Assembly: GCF_900143285.1 (NCBI RefSeq) | Contig: NZ_FRDN01000008.1 | Span: 191,926-255,925 of the forward strand | Length of the DNA: 64,000 bases | Reading direction: 5' to 3' | Source: Desulfitobacterium chlororespirans DSM 11544 | GTDB lineage: Bacteria; Bacillota; Desulfitobacteriia; Desulfitobacteriales; Desulfitobacteriaceae | In this document: piece after piece, positions 42,827 to 51,867 of the stretch | Position numbering within the stretch: the stretch's first letter is position 1 | Layout of the letters: each line of letters begins with the position of its first letter | Position numbers and translations under genes: made by a program | The notes under the pieces: generated by a model | Told to the model about the DNA's origin: nothing | Seen by the model: only the letters and a program-made list of their open reading frames with translations | The model's database searches: none

Positions 42827-43297
42827 TTATTTATGATATTTTCCGGTACATTCCTTAATCTGTAGTTCAATCACCGCAGTACCTTTCACCATATTCTCCG
42901 GAAGCTCCTTACCAGCAAACTGCGGCGTATATTTTTCAACCAATCTGTTCAGAACCTCGCGTTTATAAGGGATATCTTCGAGAATATGTGCGGTTCCCAT
43001 CACCACCACGCTGTTGTAAATGGCCTCTGTATCGCAGGCCGCCGCTTCGCCTGGCTGCAATCCCAACAACTCATCCACTTCAAAGCAGACCTTTGGATTA
43101 GCCTTCACATTGTCGAGTTTTAATCCCTTGGGCAGTCCGTGCATATAAATAGTTCCGTTATAGTAGACAAAATGCATGGCAGTGACATAAGGATATCCGT
43201 CCCCGCGGACTGTTCCGAAGCGTCCAATATCCACTCTTTCCAGGAGTGTGTCAATCTCCTCTTTGGTTAATTGAAAATGTTTCATCCTGTTTTGCAT
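42827..43297 (-). CDS. Pyridoxamine 5'-phosphate oxidase-family flavoprotein (NimA-like)
   Basis: A 156-residue split-barrel FMN protein. RFGTVRGDGYPYVTAMHFVYYNG is the family core (residues of about 26-48, given here as its key parts GDGYPY and HFVYY), followed by YMHGLPKGLKLDNVKANP and VVVMGTAHILED. It probably reduces or binds a flavin-linked substrate; 5-nitroimidazole-reductase-like relatives share this form. AGGAGG precedes the ATG. A broken MocR gene lies immediately upstream on the other strand. Confidence 0.88.
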   Translation of the reverse strand: MQNRMKHFQLTKEEIDTLLERVDIGRFGTVRGDGYPYVTAMHFVYYNGTIYMHGLPKGLKLDNVKANPKVCFEVDELLGLQPGEAAACDTEAIYNSVVVMGTAHILEDIPYKREVLNRLVEKYTPQFAGKELPENMVKGTAVIELQIKECTGKYHK

Positions 43298-43312
43298 AGA
43301 TCGTTCCTCCTA

Positions 43313-43501
43313 ATGTGTTTAATCCAGATGGCGGAAGAAGCAGGAGTCAGGGTATATCCGGTCACCCCCTTCTGGAGTGTTGCAGAAGACTGTCCTTCCA
43401 ATCTGCTTTTTGCAGGATACAGCCTGTTGAATGAGGTGCAGATACAAGAGGGGGTCCGTCTTTTGAAGCAAGCGTGGGTTCAAGTACCGGAAATTAAATG
43501 A
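43313..43501 (+). pseudogene. C-terminal remnant of a MocR-type (GntR/aminotransferase) regulator
   Basis: About 60 residues (LIQMAEEAGVRVYPVTPFW, then SNLLFAGYSLLNEVQIQEGV and LLKQAWVQV) match the very end of MocR/PdxR-type fusion regulators. The winged helix and the aminotransferase core are missing and the frame begins at the divergent PNPOx gene promoter, so the rest has been deleted. In other genomes MocR regulators sit beside PNPOx-like genes, which explains the location. Confidence 0.7.
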
Positions 43502-43583
43502 TGCAAAATCGGAAGACGTGATCCTAAAAATAAAGTACACTTAACCACATAAGAAAAAGAGATATTCCCCACATGGCTCGATG

Positions 43584-43616
43584 GCTTCCATTTATGTATG
43601 GAAGCTTGCCTTTTTA
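43584..43616 (+). terminator. Rho-independent terminator
   Basis: GCTTCCAT (43584-43591) pairs with ATGGAAGC (43598-43605), followed by TTGCCTTTTTAT. It follows the MocR remnant, before the DUF1848 gene. Confidence 0.65.
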
Positions 43617-43649
43617 TAGCAGCAGTGTGAGGAAAGGAGTGGTAAACAC

Positions 43650-44576
43650 ATGATTCTTAACATCAGCGGGCGGACGGATATTGTCAACCATTATTCAGAC
43701 TGGCTTTTCAGACGATTTGAGGAGGGTTACGTCTTCTCCCGCAACTCTCTGTTTCCCAATTCGGTGCGGCGTTATGAATTGACATCGGATAAAATTGATT
43801 GCCTTATCTTCGGGTCAAAAAACTATGCCCCCGTTCTCCAGCGCATCCATGAGATCACGGAGCGGTTCCACACCTATTTTTACTATACCATTACGGCTTA
43901 TGGGCGGGATGTTGAACCAGGGGTGCCGGATATCGATACAAGTATCGCCACCCTTTTAAAGCTGTCGGAAATTGTCGGTGCCCGGCGCGTTGCCTGGCGA
44001 TATGATCCCGTGCTTTTGACCAGTGACTACACCGTAGCGCGGCATCTGGAAACCTTTGATTATATCGCCGATCGCCTGGCGGGGCATATTGACCGCTGTA
44101 TTTTCAGTTTTGTGGAAATGTACAAGAAGCATGAAATCAACTTTCCGGAACTGATTGCTTTGCGGGACGAAGATAAAGATAAAATAGCCCGGGGATTGGG
44201 AGCAATTGCGGCAAAGTATGGTATTCACCTGCAGACCTGTGGCCCGGAGGAAAACTATGCTCAGTACGGCATTGAAACCTCCGGATGTGTTACTTTGGAT
44301 ATATTAGGCCGGGCAAACGACATCCAGTTTCGCGAGCTTAAGCATAGAGGGTTTCGCGAGGGCTGTCACTGTATGGAAAGCCGTGACATTGGAGCACTTA
44401 ACAGCTGTCCCAACGGTTGTAAATATTGCTACGCCAATAAAAACGCTCAGTTGCCCCGGGAAAACTATCTGCTGCATGACCCGGAATCTCCCCTGCTAAT
44501 CGGGCAACTGAAACCCAGCGACAACTTGCAGCAGGGGTTGCAGAAAAGCTTCCTGAAGCAGGGGCATCAGGCTTAG
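43650..44576 (+). CDS. DUF1848 protein with C-terminal cysteine cluster
   Basis: A 308-residue protein. It begins ILNISGRTDIVNHYSDW, has VGARRVAWRYDPVLL near 110, and near 245-272 holds GCHCMESRDIGALNSCPNGC and KYCYANK, a CxC...CxxxCxxC cluster typical of the family and likely to bind an Fe-S cluster. DUF1848 is predicted to be related to radical-SAM/DUF72-like barrels; the reaction is unknown. GAAAGGAG precedes the ATG. It converges with pucR1, 14 nt away. Confidence 0.85.
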   Translation: MILNISGRTDIVNHYSDWLFRRFEEGYVFSRNSLFPNSVRRYELTSDKIDCLIFGSKNYAPVLQRIHEITERFHTYFYYTITAYGRDVEPGVPDIDTSIATLLKLSEIVGARRVAWRYDPVLLTSDYTVARHLETFDYIADRLAGHIDRCIFSFVEMYKKHEINFPELIALRDEDKDKIARGLGAIAAKYGIHLQTCGPEENYAQYGIETSGCVTLDILGRANDIQFRELKHRGFREGCHCMESRDIGALNSCPNGCKYCYANKNAQLPRENYLLHDPESPLLIGQLKPSDNLQQGLQKSFLKQGHQA

Positions 44577-44589
44577 GTGGAATGAGGTG

Positions 44590-45831
44590 TTAAGCCAATA
44601 ACTTTTCAATAGTGTGAAGCCGCTTAATTTTAAGAGCTGCCATGATATCCAGGCGGGTATGGTTATCCGTCAATGGTTTACCTAAGATGTTTTCAATTTT
44701 ATTTAAGCGGTAGCGCAGAGTATTGGGGTGCATGAAGATGGCTTTGGCGGTTTTGTTTACGTCAAACTGGTTCTCGGCAAAGCTCTCCAGGAGGGCGATC
44801 AGGGAACTTTCCGGATCATCTTGTTTGTGCAATTCCCCCAGAACATGGAGATAGTATTCTTTTAAATCCTGGAGATCATGTTTATACAGGATTCGTTCCA
44901 AGCCCAGTTCACTGAAGAAGGGAACAGGTATTTCCAATAGCTTGCCCATTTCAAAAGCCACTTTAGCTTCCTGATAACTGCGAAAGAGCTCGGTAGAGTC
45001 AGAATAGACCTGTCCTACTCCACAAGTTACTAAATTATTTAATTCTGTGGTTTTGATTTGAGAAGAGATTTTTTCAGCAAAACCAAGTATTTCTCCCTTT
45101 TGTAAAGCAGGTTTATCTGCCTGCAGGGGAATGAGGATCACCAGTTCATTTTGGCGGAGGATGAGTGCCGGATTTTTATAATAATTATCGATAAAAGTTT
45201 GCTCTATGATGCGGGAGAGAAAGTCCATAAGATGATGCTTTGGATGATGATGATCCGAATTATGATGATCAGGATCAGGAAGGAGAAAAACCATAACCGT
45301 ATGGGGGCATTGAAAATTCCAGCCCCATATCTCGCCGGTGGCAATGATATCTTCGCTGCGCTTGAGGTTCCCGTAGAGAAGATCATAGAGAAAGGCATTC
45401 TTAAACTTGCTCTGCTCTTGTTTAAGCTCTAATCGGCTCTGAAGGTGGACGGCATAGAGTGATGATGTATAATCCAGCAGGGGTTGAATGGCTTCTTTAT
45501 CCGGATTATCTTCATCACTAAGAATGAAAATATAGCCAATGACGCGGCCAAGGGGAGCAATAGCACGACCTATGGCACGTACCTTAAAAGTACCCGCAGA
45601 GATGTAACAGAGAAAAAGGCTTTCGCTGTGGCTCTGGGGGTCATCCAATTCAACTTGTAAGAATTCGCAATCATAGTGTGAAGAGGAGGCAACCAGTTTA
45701 TAAGCAGAGGTTGAAACCAGTACAGGCCGATTAATGACCTTTGCTAAAGTATGGGTCAGAAGATCCAGTCCCTGTCCTGAAGCCATGACCAATTCTTGCA
45801 TATAATCCGGAACTGAAAATTGCTTGTTCAT
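44590..45831 (-). CDS. PucR-family transcriptional regulator (pucR1)
   Basis: A 413-residue activator-type regulator. Residues of about 1-150 form a sensor-like domain (ASGQGLDLLTHTLAKVINRP), the middle a GGDEF-like/CdaR fold (about 180-300), and the C-terminus a helix-turn-helix (FDVNKTAKAIFMHPNTLRYR, then LNKIENILG). It is divergent from the first dmsA-like gene and closely related to the regulator at 58527, which is divergent from the second dmsA-like gene. It probably controls that operon. The ATG at 45831 follows AAAGGTGG; an upstream in-frame GTG lies before that site. Confidence 0.9.
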   Translation of the reverse strand: MNKQFSVPDYMQELVMASGQGLDLLTHTLAKVINRPVLVSTSAYKLVASSSHYDCEFLQVELDDPQSHSESLFLCYISAGTFKVRAIGRAIAPLGRVIGYIFILSDEDNPDKEAIQPLLDYTSSLYAVHLQSRLELKQEQSKFKNAFLYDLLYGNLKRSEDIIATGEIWGWNFQCPHTVMVFLLPDPDHHNSDHHHPKHHLMDFLSRIIEQTFIDNYYKNPALILRQNELVILIPLQADKPALQKGEILGFAEKISSQIKTTELNNLVTCGVGQVYSDSTELFRSYQEAKVAFEMGKLLEIPVPFFSELGLERILYKHDLQDLKEYYLHVLGELHKQDDPESSLIALLESFAENQFDVNKTAKAIFMHPNTLRYRLNKIENILGKPLTDNHTRLDIMAALKIKRLHTIEKLLA

Positions 45832-46164
45832 ATATACCACCTTTCTCACGATTTACCAGGGCAAAGTTTAGGCGTTCATTCTGGGCGGCTCTTAAAAGTT
45901 AGGGTAGAATGGTATTTATAGTAATAGATTAATTTTGATTCTATAAGGGATGATTGTAAAGCCATTTGATCTGTACACTGGAATAAAAAAAGCGTGGCTT
46001 TTTTGTACTTGTGAACATATGACCAAAATAGGCGGCAAGCTATACTGATTATAGATTCGGGAGTGGCTCTCGTCAAATAAGAAGGAATGTTCTTTTTTAG
46101 CACACGAAGGGGCCCCGAATTTTAAGCAGGATGGAACGCTGATTTAAAGGAGGTTCAAGGTACT
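45832..46164. other. Divergent regulatory region pucR1 / dmsA-like
   Basis: 333 bases without a gene. A hairpin AAAAAAGC/GCTTTTTT sits at 45986-46005 and can terminate in either direction, insulating the two promoters. The dmsA promoter with its conserved box is at 46009-46046. AGGAGG at 46149-46154 serves the dmsA start. Confidence 0.6.
46009..46046 (+). promoter_or_regulatory. dmsA-like promoter with TGTGAACATnTGA box
   Basis: TTGTGAACATATGA (46009-46022) overlaps the -35 position; 18 bases later comes TATACT (46041-46046). The same box with the same position relative to a -10 occurs before the second dmsA-like gene (58373-58337, minus strand), so it is a probable activator site, perhaps for the PucR regulators. 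Confidence 0.6.
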
Positions 46165-48819
46165 ATGTCAAGCTTTCTAAAAAAAGTAACGGATAAAACG
46201 ATAAGCCGCAGGAATTTCTTAAAAGCAACTGCGGCGGGTACTGCCGGCTTGGCGCTGACTGGTTGCGGGAGTGTCTTAGCACCGGCGGGGGGAAAGGTCA
46301 ATGGGTTAGGAGAGGAGCAGGGAGAATGGATCCCGGCAGCCTGCTGGCACAATTGTGGTGGACGATGTTTGAACAAAGCACTGGTGGTGGATGGGGTAGT
46401 CATGCGCCAGAAAACGGACGATACCCATGAAGATTCCCCGGATTATCCACAACAGAGAGGATGTTTGCGAGGACGCTCGCAACGCCAGCAGGTCTTTGGC
46501 GCGGATCGGTTGAAATATCCCATGAAACGTAAACATTGGCAGCCTGGCGGAGGGGATAAATCCCTGCGCGGCCAGGATGAATGGGAGCGGATCAGCTGGG
46601 ATGAGGCCTTGGCTTATATTGCCGATGAATTGAAGCGGGTGAAAAAAGACTATGGCAACCGATCGATTCTGCATATCGGCGGATGGAGCAGCCGAATTAC
46701 GGATATTTCGAGAACCTTAGGATTATTCGGAGGATATTGTGAATACTGGAATACCAATTCCTTTGGCAGTTGGGCCATGACTCCTAAAACTGTTGGCTTT
46801 ATGCAATTAGGAGTATGGGATCAGACGGTTAACGATCGTTTTGATCTGCGGAACTGTGAGACCATTATCATGCTCAGCATGAATCCGGCCTGGAGTGCCA
46901 TGGGAAGTTCCAGTTGGCACTATAGGCAAGCCAAGAAAGCCGGAGCGAAATTTATCGGGATTGACCCCTTCTTCAATGCTACCTATTCCATGTTGGGTGC
47001 CCAGTGGGTACCGGTCCGACCAAGTACGGACGCAGCCTTGCTGCTAGCCATTGCCTATGTGCTCATTACCAAAGATCACCCGACCCTTAATCCTTTGCTT
47101 GATTGGGAGTTTTTAAATAAGTGTGCTGTTGGCTTTGATGCTGAGCATATGCCGCAAGGTGAAGATCCTAAAGGAAATTTCAAGGACTATGTGCTGGGAA
47201 CTTACGATGGTATCCCTAAAACACCGGCATGGGCCAGTGAAATTTGCGGAGTGGCTGAAGATCAGATCGAGCAATTAGCGTTGGAGTTCAGAAAAGATAA
47301 AAAGGTAGCCTTCATCTGCGGAATGGCTTCCGGAAGGACCAGAAATTCGGATAACCTGCCCCAATTGATTATGACCATCGGAGCCATGACCGGCCATATG
47401 GGCAAATCCGGACATATGACCGGCAGCACCATGCATGCAACATCCGGCAATGGGGGCCCGGCTCTGGTGTGTGCCGGTTCCAACGGCCTGCCGGGAATCC
47501 CTAATCCTGTCGATGACAGCATTAATGCAGGCCAGGTCTGGGACGCGATCCTCAACGGCAAATACAACTTCACCGGAAGCGGGGACTTCACTTCAGCCGA
47601 CCAATACCAGCCCGGTGTAGAAAGGGATATTGATATCCGGATCATTTATCATTCAGGCGGTGCGACGTTGCAGACCAGCGATGGCATGAGCAAAGGGATC
47701 GAAGCCCATCGCAAGGTGGATCTGGTTGTCTCTCATTCTCAATTCGTCACCACGAATTCCAAGTATGCGGATATTGTCCTTCCGGTGACGACGGAGTGGG
47801 AGAAAATCGGCGGTTTCTCCGGGGGGACCTTGGTGCACAGCGGCAACCGTGAAATGATTATTATGTATTCCCAAATCTCGGAACCCCTTTACGAAGCCAG
47901 GAGTGATCAATGGATCGCCATTGAACTGGCCAAGAAGCTGGGAATCGATGAAAAAGCAGCCTTCCCCTTTGATGAGAAGCAGCAGTTCTTTAATGCCTTG
48001 GCCAGCACGACAGTGGTCAATGAAGATGGGAAATCCTTTGGGCCCTTAGTGACCATAACCCAGGAAGATATTGATGAATTAGGGGTGACCGGCAAACCGC
48101 AAACCGGAAAAATCACTTATCATGAACTCAAGGAAAAGGGAGTATACCAAGTTAAACGCTATCCAGAGGATAATTATGGGTATATTGCCTATGAAGATTT
48201 TGTCCGGGATCCCGAAAATAACCCCTTAAGCTCGGAAAGCGGCAAGCTGGAAATCTATAGCCGAACCTTGGCGAAAACCATCAATGACATGGGATTCAGT
48301 ACGATTCAGCCGATTCCATCCTATATCAAACCTGCCGGCGGATTTGAAGATACCTTCCAGGAATGGGAGAGTAAAGCCAAAGGGGAATATCCTTATCAGG
48401 TGATCAATCCTCATTACCTGCGCCGTTCCCACTCTGTCTTTGATAATGTCAAATGGCTGCAGGAAGCTTGGCCTAATCCGGTTTTCCTCAATACCAACGA
48501 CGCCAGGGACACTGGTCTTGCTGATGGGGATACGGTTCTGATTACCAGCCCCTATGGAAAAATCTTAAGAAATGCCTGCCTTACAGAACGAGTAAGACCC
48601 GGAGTCGTTGCTCTGCCTCATGGCGCCTGGGTGGACATGGATGAAAAAACAGGAATCGATGTAGGTGGTGCGGATAATATCCTCAGCGGCCAAATTCCGA
48701 CCGGACAGGGAGTTTCAGGGTTTAATACCGGGATTGCCAGGATTGAGAAATACACAGAATCCCAACTTATTCCCGATGTAGAAAAAGCAGCAAGAATCGT
48801 ATTCCAGGAAGGGGTGTAA
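46165..48819 (+). CDS. DMSO-reductase-family molybdopterin oxidoreductase, catalytic subunit (DmsA-like 1)
   Basis: An 884-residue Mo-bis-MGD enzyme. The Tat signal SRRNFLKATAAG is followed by LALTGC (Cys34), a lipobox-like end. A [4Fe-4S] site is set by CWHNCGGRC (near 59) and GCLRGR (near 101). The Mo region reads YWNTNSFGSW without a Cys or Sec, so a Ser ligand as in DmsA is inferred. The C-terminal dinucleotide-binding domain (about 750-880) is complete. It would reduce a terminal acceptor such as an S- or N-oxide outside the membrane; the substrate is unknown. It heads a dmsA-B-C-like operon. Confidence 0.9.
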   Translation: MSSFLKKVTDKTISRRNFLKATAAGTAGLALTGCGSVLAPAGGKVNGLGEEQGEWIPAACWHNCGGRCLNKALVVDGVVMRQKTDDTHEDSPDYPQQRGCLRGRSQRQQVFGADRLKYPMKRKHWQPGGGDKSLRGQDEWERISWDEALAYIADELKRVKKDYGNRSILHIGGWSSRITDISRTLGLFGGYCEYWNTNSFGSWAMTPKTVGFMQLGVWDQTVNDRFDLRNCETIIMLSMNPAWSAMGSSSWHYRQAKKAGAKFIGIDPFFNATYSMLGAQWVPVRPSTDAALLLAIAYVLITKDHPTLNPLLDWEFLNKCAVGFDAEHMPQGEDPKGNFKDYVLGTYDGIPKTPAWASEICGVAEDQIEQLALEFRKDKKVAFICGMASGRTRNSDNLPQLIMTIGAMTGHMGKSGHMTGSTMHATSGNGGPALVCAGSNGLPGIPNPVDDSINAGQVWDAILNGKYNFTGSGDFTSADQYQPGVERDIDIRIIYHSGGATLQTSDGMSKGIEAHRKVDLVVSHSQFVTTNSKYADIVLPVTTEWEKIGGFSGGTLVHSGNREMIIMYSQISEPLYEARSDQWIAIELAKKLGIDEKAAFPFDEKQQFFNALASTTVVNEDGKSFGPLVTITQEDIDELGVTGKPQTGKITYHELKEKGVYQVKRYPEDNYGYIAYEDFVRDPENNPLSSESGKLEIYSRTLAKTINDMGFSTIQPIPSYIKPAGGFEDTFQEWESKAKGEYPYQVINPHYLRRSHSVFDNVKWLQEAWPNPVFLNTNDARDTGLADGDTVLITSPYGKILRNACLTERVRPGVVALPHGAWVDMDEKTGIDVGGADNILSGQIPTGQGVSGFNTGIARIEKYTESQLIPDVEKAARIVFQEGV

Positions 48820-48826
48820 GGAAAAA

Positions 48827-49405
48827 ATGGGTAAAAAGGGTTTTTACTTTGATATGGAAGCCTGCATCGGCTGTCGCACTTGCCAGATTGCCTGCAAAGA
48901 TAAAAATAATAACGATATTGGCGTGTTATACCGCCGGGTAAAGAATTTTGAGACCGGCGTTTATCCACGACCTGATGCTTTTAACTATTCCTCTTCCTGC
49001 AACCACTGTGCCGAGGCCAAATGTGTCAAAGGGTGCCCCACCGGCGCCATGCATTATGCAGAAGATGGTACTGTGCAGCATGATAAGGATAAATGCATCG
49101 GCTGTAAATATTGCATCTGGAACTGCCCCTATGGCGCACCTCAATTCATTGAAGAAAGCGGCATCGTGGGGAAATGCGACAGCTGCAAGGGGCTACGTGA
49201 CCGCGGAGAAAACCCAGCCTGTGTGGATGCCTGTATTATGCGGTGTCTGGAATTTGGGGACTTAGATGAACTTAAGGCAAAGTATGGCGACCGCTTTGTT
49301 CAGGAATTGCCCATTTTGCCGTCAGCAAAGCTTACGAATCCATCAGTGCTGATTAAGCCCAAAGATTGTGCTTTAGACTCCAATTCTCGTGAAAAAGAGG
49401 TGTAA
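48827..49405 (+). CDS. DmsB-like four-cluster ferredoxin subunit 1
   Basis: A 192-residue electron-transfer subunit with sixteen cluster Cys in four groups: CIGCRTCQIACKD, CNHCAEAKCVKGCP, CIGCKYCIWNCPYG and CDSCKGL...CVDACIMRC. This is the pattern of DmsB/NrfC-type subunits carrying four [4Fe-4S] clusters between the membrane anchor and the Mo subunit. It starts 7 nt after the dmsA-like gene and 3 nt precede the next. The start has GGAAAAA just upstream. Confidence 0.93.
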   Translation: MGKKGFYFDMEACIGCRTCQIACKDKNNNDIGVLYRRVKNFETGVYPRPDAFNYSSSCNHCAEAKCVKGCPTGAMHYAEDGTVQHDKDKCIGCKYCIWNCPYGAPQFIEESGIVGKCDSCKGLRDRGENPACVDACIMRCLEFGDLDELKAKYGDRFVQELPILPSAKLTNPSVLIKPKDCALDSNSREKEV

Positions 49406-49408
49406 TCA

Positions 49409-50287
49409 GTGGAAAATTTATCCTTAATCCTATTCTCAATCTGCATTCAGGCAGCTATTGGCACGATGTCCTTTGTGGCTCTGGGCAAGTCTTTCAGCAA
49501 GGAAGGACAGTTTAAATCAGCTGTTCTAACCGCCGCCGCCTTGGCCGTTATCGGGCTTCTTGCCTCTCTTATGCACTTAGGGAAACCCCTTTCAGCCCTG
49601 AATTCCCTTGCTCAATTCAGCACCTCCTGGCTGAGCCGTGAAATTTGGTTTACCGGTGTTTTTACCGGATTAACCATATTAACGGCAATAGTAACGGTTG
49701 TTAAGCCTGGGGCCAAAGGGGCCGTCAAGGCCCTGGCCCTTCTTGCCGCAGTGGTAGGTTTAGCAGATGTCTATATGATGGTTTCCATCTATAACTTCAC
49801 ATCTGTTCCGGCTTGGCAGCACGGTTCGATTTATGTAGAGTTTTATGCTGCTGCCATCTCCATGGGAGCAGTCATCTTCCTCGCTTTAAGCGGGCAGGAA
49901 GCTGCTAAAGTGAAAAAAACTGCCTCCTTGGCAGTGGGGGCTGCGGTAATTGTGCAGGTAGCAGCTATGGTGCTCTACTATATCCAGCTGGGAACCAGCG
50001 GGAATGCGGCTGCCGGGCAAAGTCTTGCTCTCTTGAACAGTATGAGCGGAATCATGGCTGTGAAATGGCTCTTCATTCTTCTCGGTGCAGGAGTGCTATT
50101 ATTCCCCATGAGTAAAGGGAACATGAATGTTCAGGCAGGTCAAGCCGCTGTTGAAGTGGCGGCAACGGCTGAAGGGACGTTAAGCCTCACATTCTATCTT
50201 GGGGCTGCTTTAGTGGTCATCGGCCAGATTCTGGGACGCTATCTCTTCTATGTCATCATGGTGATCAATACGGTAGGTTTAAGTTAG
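49409..50287 (+). CDS. DmsC-like membrane anchor 1
   Basis: A 292-residue membrane protein with eight predicted helices. Segments such as LASLMHLGKPLSALNSLAQF and STSWLSREIWFTGVFTGL identify the DmsC family, which oxidises menaquinol and passes electrons to the DmsB subunit. It starts at GTG following AAAGAGG. Two terminators follow, ending the operon. Confidence 0.92.
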   Translation: MENLSLILFSICIQAAIGTMSFVALGKSFSKEGQFKSAVLTAAALAVIGLLASLMHLGKPLSALNSLAQFSTSWLSREIWFTGVFTGLTILTAIVTVVKPGAKGAVKALALLAAVVGLADVYMMVSIYNFTSVPAWQHGSIYVEFYAAAISMGAVIFLALSGQEAAKVKKTASLAVGAAVIVQVAAMVLYYIQLGTSGNAAAGQSLALLNSMSGIMAVKWLFILLGAGVLLFPMSKGNMNVQAGQAAVEVAATAEGTLSLTFYLGAALVVIGQILGRYLFYVIMVINTVGLS

Positions 50288-50339
50288 GATTATTATGGCG
50301 GTCTTTTGATAAATTCAAAAAAGAGGTGAAAAATAGATT

Positions 50340-50374
50340 AAAACCCTCGGAAGAATCATTCCGAAGGTTTTAAT
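50340..50374 (+). terminator. Rho-independent terminator
   Basis: AAAACCnTCGGAA pairs with TTCCGAnGGTTTT (about 50340-50371), followed by AATCG. End of the first dms-like operon. Confidence 0.8.
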
Positions 50375-50427
50375 CGCTCAATAAGACCTTTGCTTCACTC
50401 AGAACAACACCCGAATGAGATATATAG

Positions 50428-50456
50428 AAAAGCCTGCCAGATTGGCAGGCTTTTAG
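50428..50456. terminator. Bidirectional terminator at the centre of the mirror
   Basis: Perfect 12-bp stem AAAAGCCTGCCA (50428-50439) / TGGCAGGCTTTT (50443-50454). T-runs on both strands serve the two converging operons. Confidence 0.85.
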
Positions 50457-50485
50457 GATAGGATTATATGAAGTGGTAAGTGATC

Positions 50486-51175
50486 CTAAATTAGAGATAA
50501 CAGTTCATCGAGAACTAAATTATCCGTTTCTAAGAACTGTTTCGTCAAGACTGCCATTTGCGGATAAAAATGATGAGTTTTCGATTTTTGAATATCCTGA
50601 GCAAAATCCCCAATCCAAACCAGTAAGTGGTCCTGTAGAAAGGCTTTCTGATCGGTCAGCAGTTTTATAACCTCATCTATCCTCTGTTGGTCAAACCTTT
50701 CCAGAGTTAACTTCGCTAAATGGGCCATAAAGTCCAGCTCAAAGGCCAGGTGATCATCAGCTTCGTGAGGATAATTGGCCGGCAGGAATTGATAGTTCAG
50801 ATAGGTGCGCCGTACCTTGAGAGTGCTTTCCTGGAAAAGCGCCCGTTCCTTGGTCACATAGACAGATTCCCAGAGGGGAGCGGGCAGCTTATGGGGACCG
50901 ATCATTAAGCTGGTATATTCACTGGTCAGCTTATCCAGGGTGGGGTCGGGATCAGCGGACAGCGCCAGCCTTAATTCTGTGAGCAAAGCCAAGTAAGTAT
51001 TAAGGTCGCAATTTTCCTCATCGAGCATCAATTCCAAGGCTTCTTGGGTGTGTTGGTTGGTGGCGATGTCAAGCAGTTCCCGGTTCGGCTCGATTCCGAA
51101 AATATGCTGAAGCAGCTGGTAGATATAGTGTCGGTTGGCTAAAATTATAGCAATTCCATCATCTTGTGTTGCCAT
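50486..51175 (-). CDS. TorD/DmsD-family molybdoenzyme chaperone
   Basis: A 229-residue all-helical protein. The YTSLMIGPHKLPAPLWESVY segment (near 85-105) is the diagnostic TorD motif (normally YxxLFxGPxxxPAPPxESVY). Such proteins bind the Tat signal of the catalytic subunit and hold it until the cofactor is loaded. It is the last gene of the second dms-like operon and could serve both dmsA-like proteins. The start at 51175 follows AAAGGCGGTG. Confidence 0.88.
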   Translation of the reverse strand: MATQDDGIAIILANRHYIYQLLQHIFGIEPNRELLDIATNQHTQEALELMLDEENCDLNTYLALLTELRLALSADPDPTLDKLTSEYTSLMIGPHKLPAPLWESVYVTKERALFQESTLKVRRTYLNYQFLPANYPHEADDHLAFELDFMAHLAKLTLERFDQQRIDEVIKLLTDQKAFLQDHLLVWIGDFAQDIQKSKTHHFYPQMAVLTKQFLETDNLVLDELLSLI

Positions 51176-51222
51176 AGCAAGCACCGCCTTTACGGATTTT
51201 TGGGTTGAGATTTTTCCATAGG

Positions 51223-51798
51223 CTAGAAGTACTTTTCACTATAATGGGGAGACAAAGCGCATTTTTTAGGCTTAATTAATACGGATGGATTTGTCAATGT
51301 TGAGGAAGGTAGAATAGGCAAATCCTGAATGACATCTGCACCATGTTTTGCCGCAAGCTCATCTAAATCGCCAAATTCCAGGCAGCGCATAAGACAGGCA
51401 TCCACACAAACCGGATTTTTGCCCTTGTCACGCAACCCCTTGCAACTGTCGCATTTGCCGATGGTGCCGGTTTCTTCAATAAATTGAGGAACACCATAGG
51501 GACAGTTCCAGGTACAGTATCGACAGCCGATGCATTCATTTTTTTCATGTTGAACTGTGCCATCATCGGCGTAGTACAACGCATCGGCAGGACATCCCTT
51601 AACACATTTGGCATTGGAACAGTGGTTGCAGGCACTGGAATAATGATACAGCCTGGCGTCGGGATACACCCCTGTTTCATAACTTTTGACTCTGCGGAAC
51701 AAAATGCCCACATCCAACCGGTTTCTATCTTTGCAGGCTACTTGACAAGTTCGGCAGCCAATGCATTTATTGATATCGAAATAAAACCCCAAAGCCAT
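51223..51798 (-). CDS. DmsB-like four-cluster ferredoxin subunit, second copy in operon
   Basis: A 191-residue subunit with the four DmsB cysteine groups (CIGCRTCQVACKD, CNHCSNAKCVKGCP, CIGCRYCTWNCPYG, CDSCKGL...CVDACLMRC). Its first 45 residues are almost identical to those of the copy at 54909, and 60 bases are identical between the two genes (51670-51729 and 55356-55415). It lies between the NosR-like gene and the chaperone gene, so it might serve that flavoprotein instead of the catalytic subunit. Confidence 0.92.
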   Translation of the reverse strand: MALGFYFDINKCIGCRTCQVACKDRNRLDVGILFRRVKSYETGVYPDARLYHYSSACNHCSNAKCVKGCPADALYYADDGTVQHEKNECIGCRYCTWNCPYGVPQFIEETGTIGKCDSCKGLRDKGKNPVCVDACLMRCLEFGDLDELAAKHGADVIQDLPILPSSTLTNPSVLIKPKKCALSPHYSEKYF

Positions 51799-51867
51799 TC
51801 CTATTCACCTTCCTTCGATGTAGAGATCTCTTCAGAGGAAATTGCGGAAGGCACCAAAATCCCTTTA

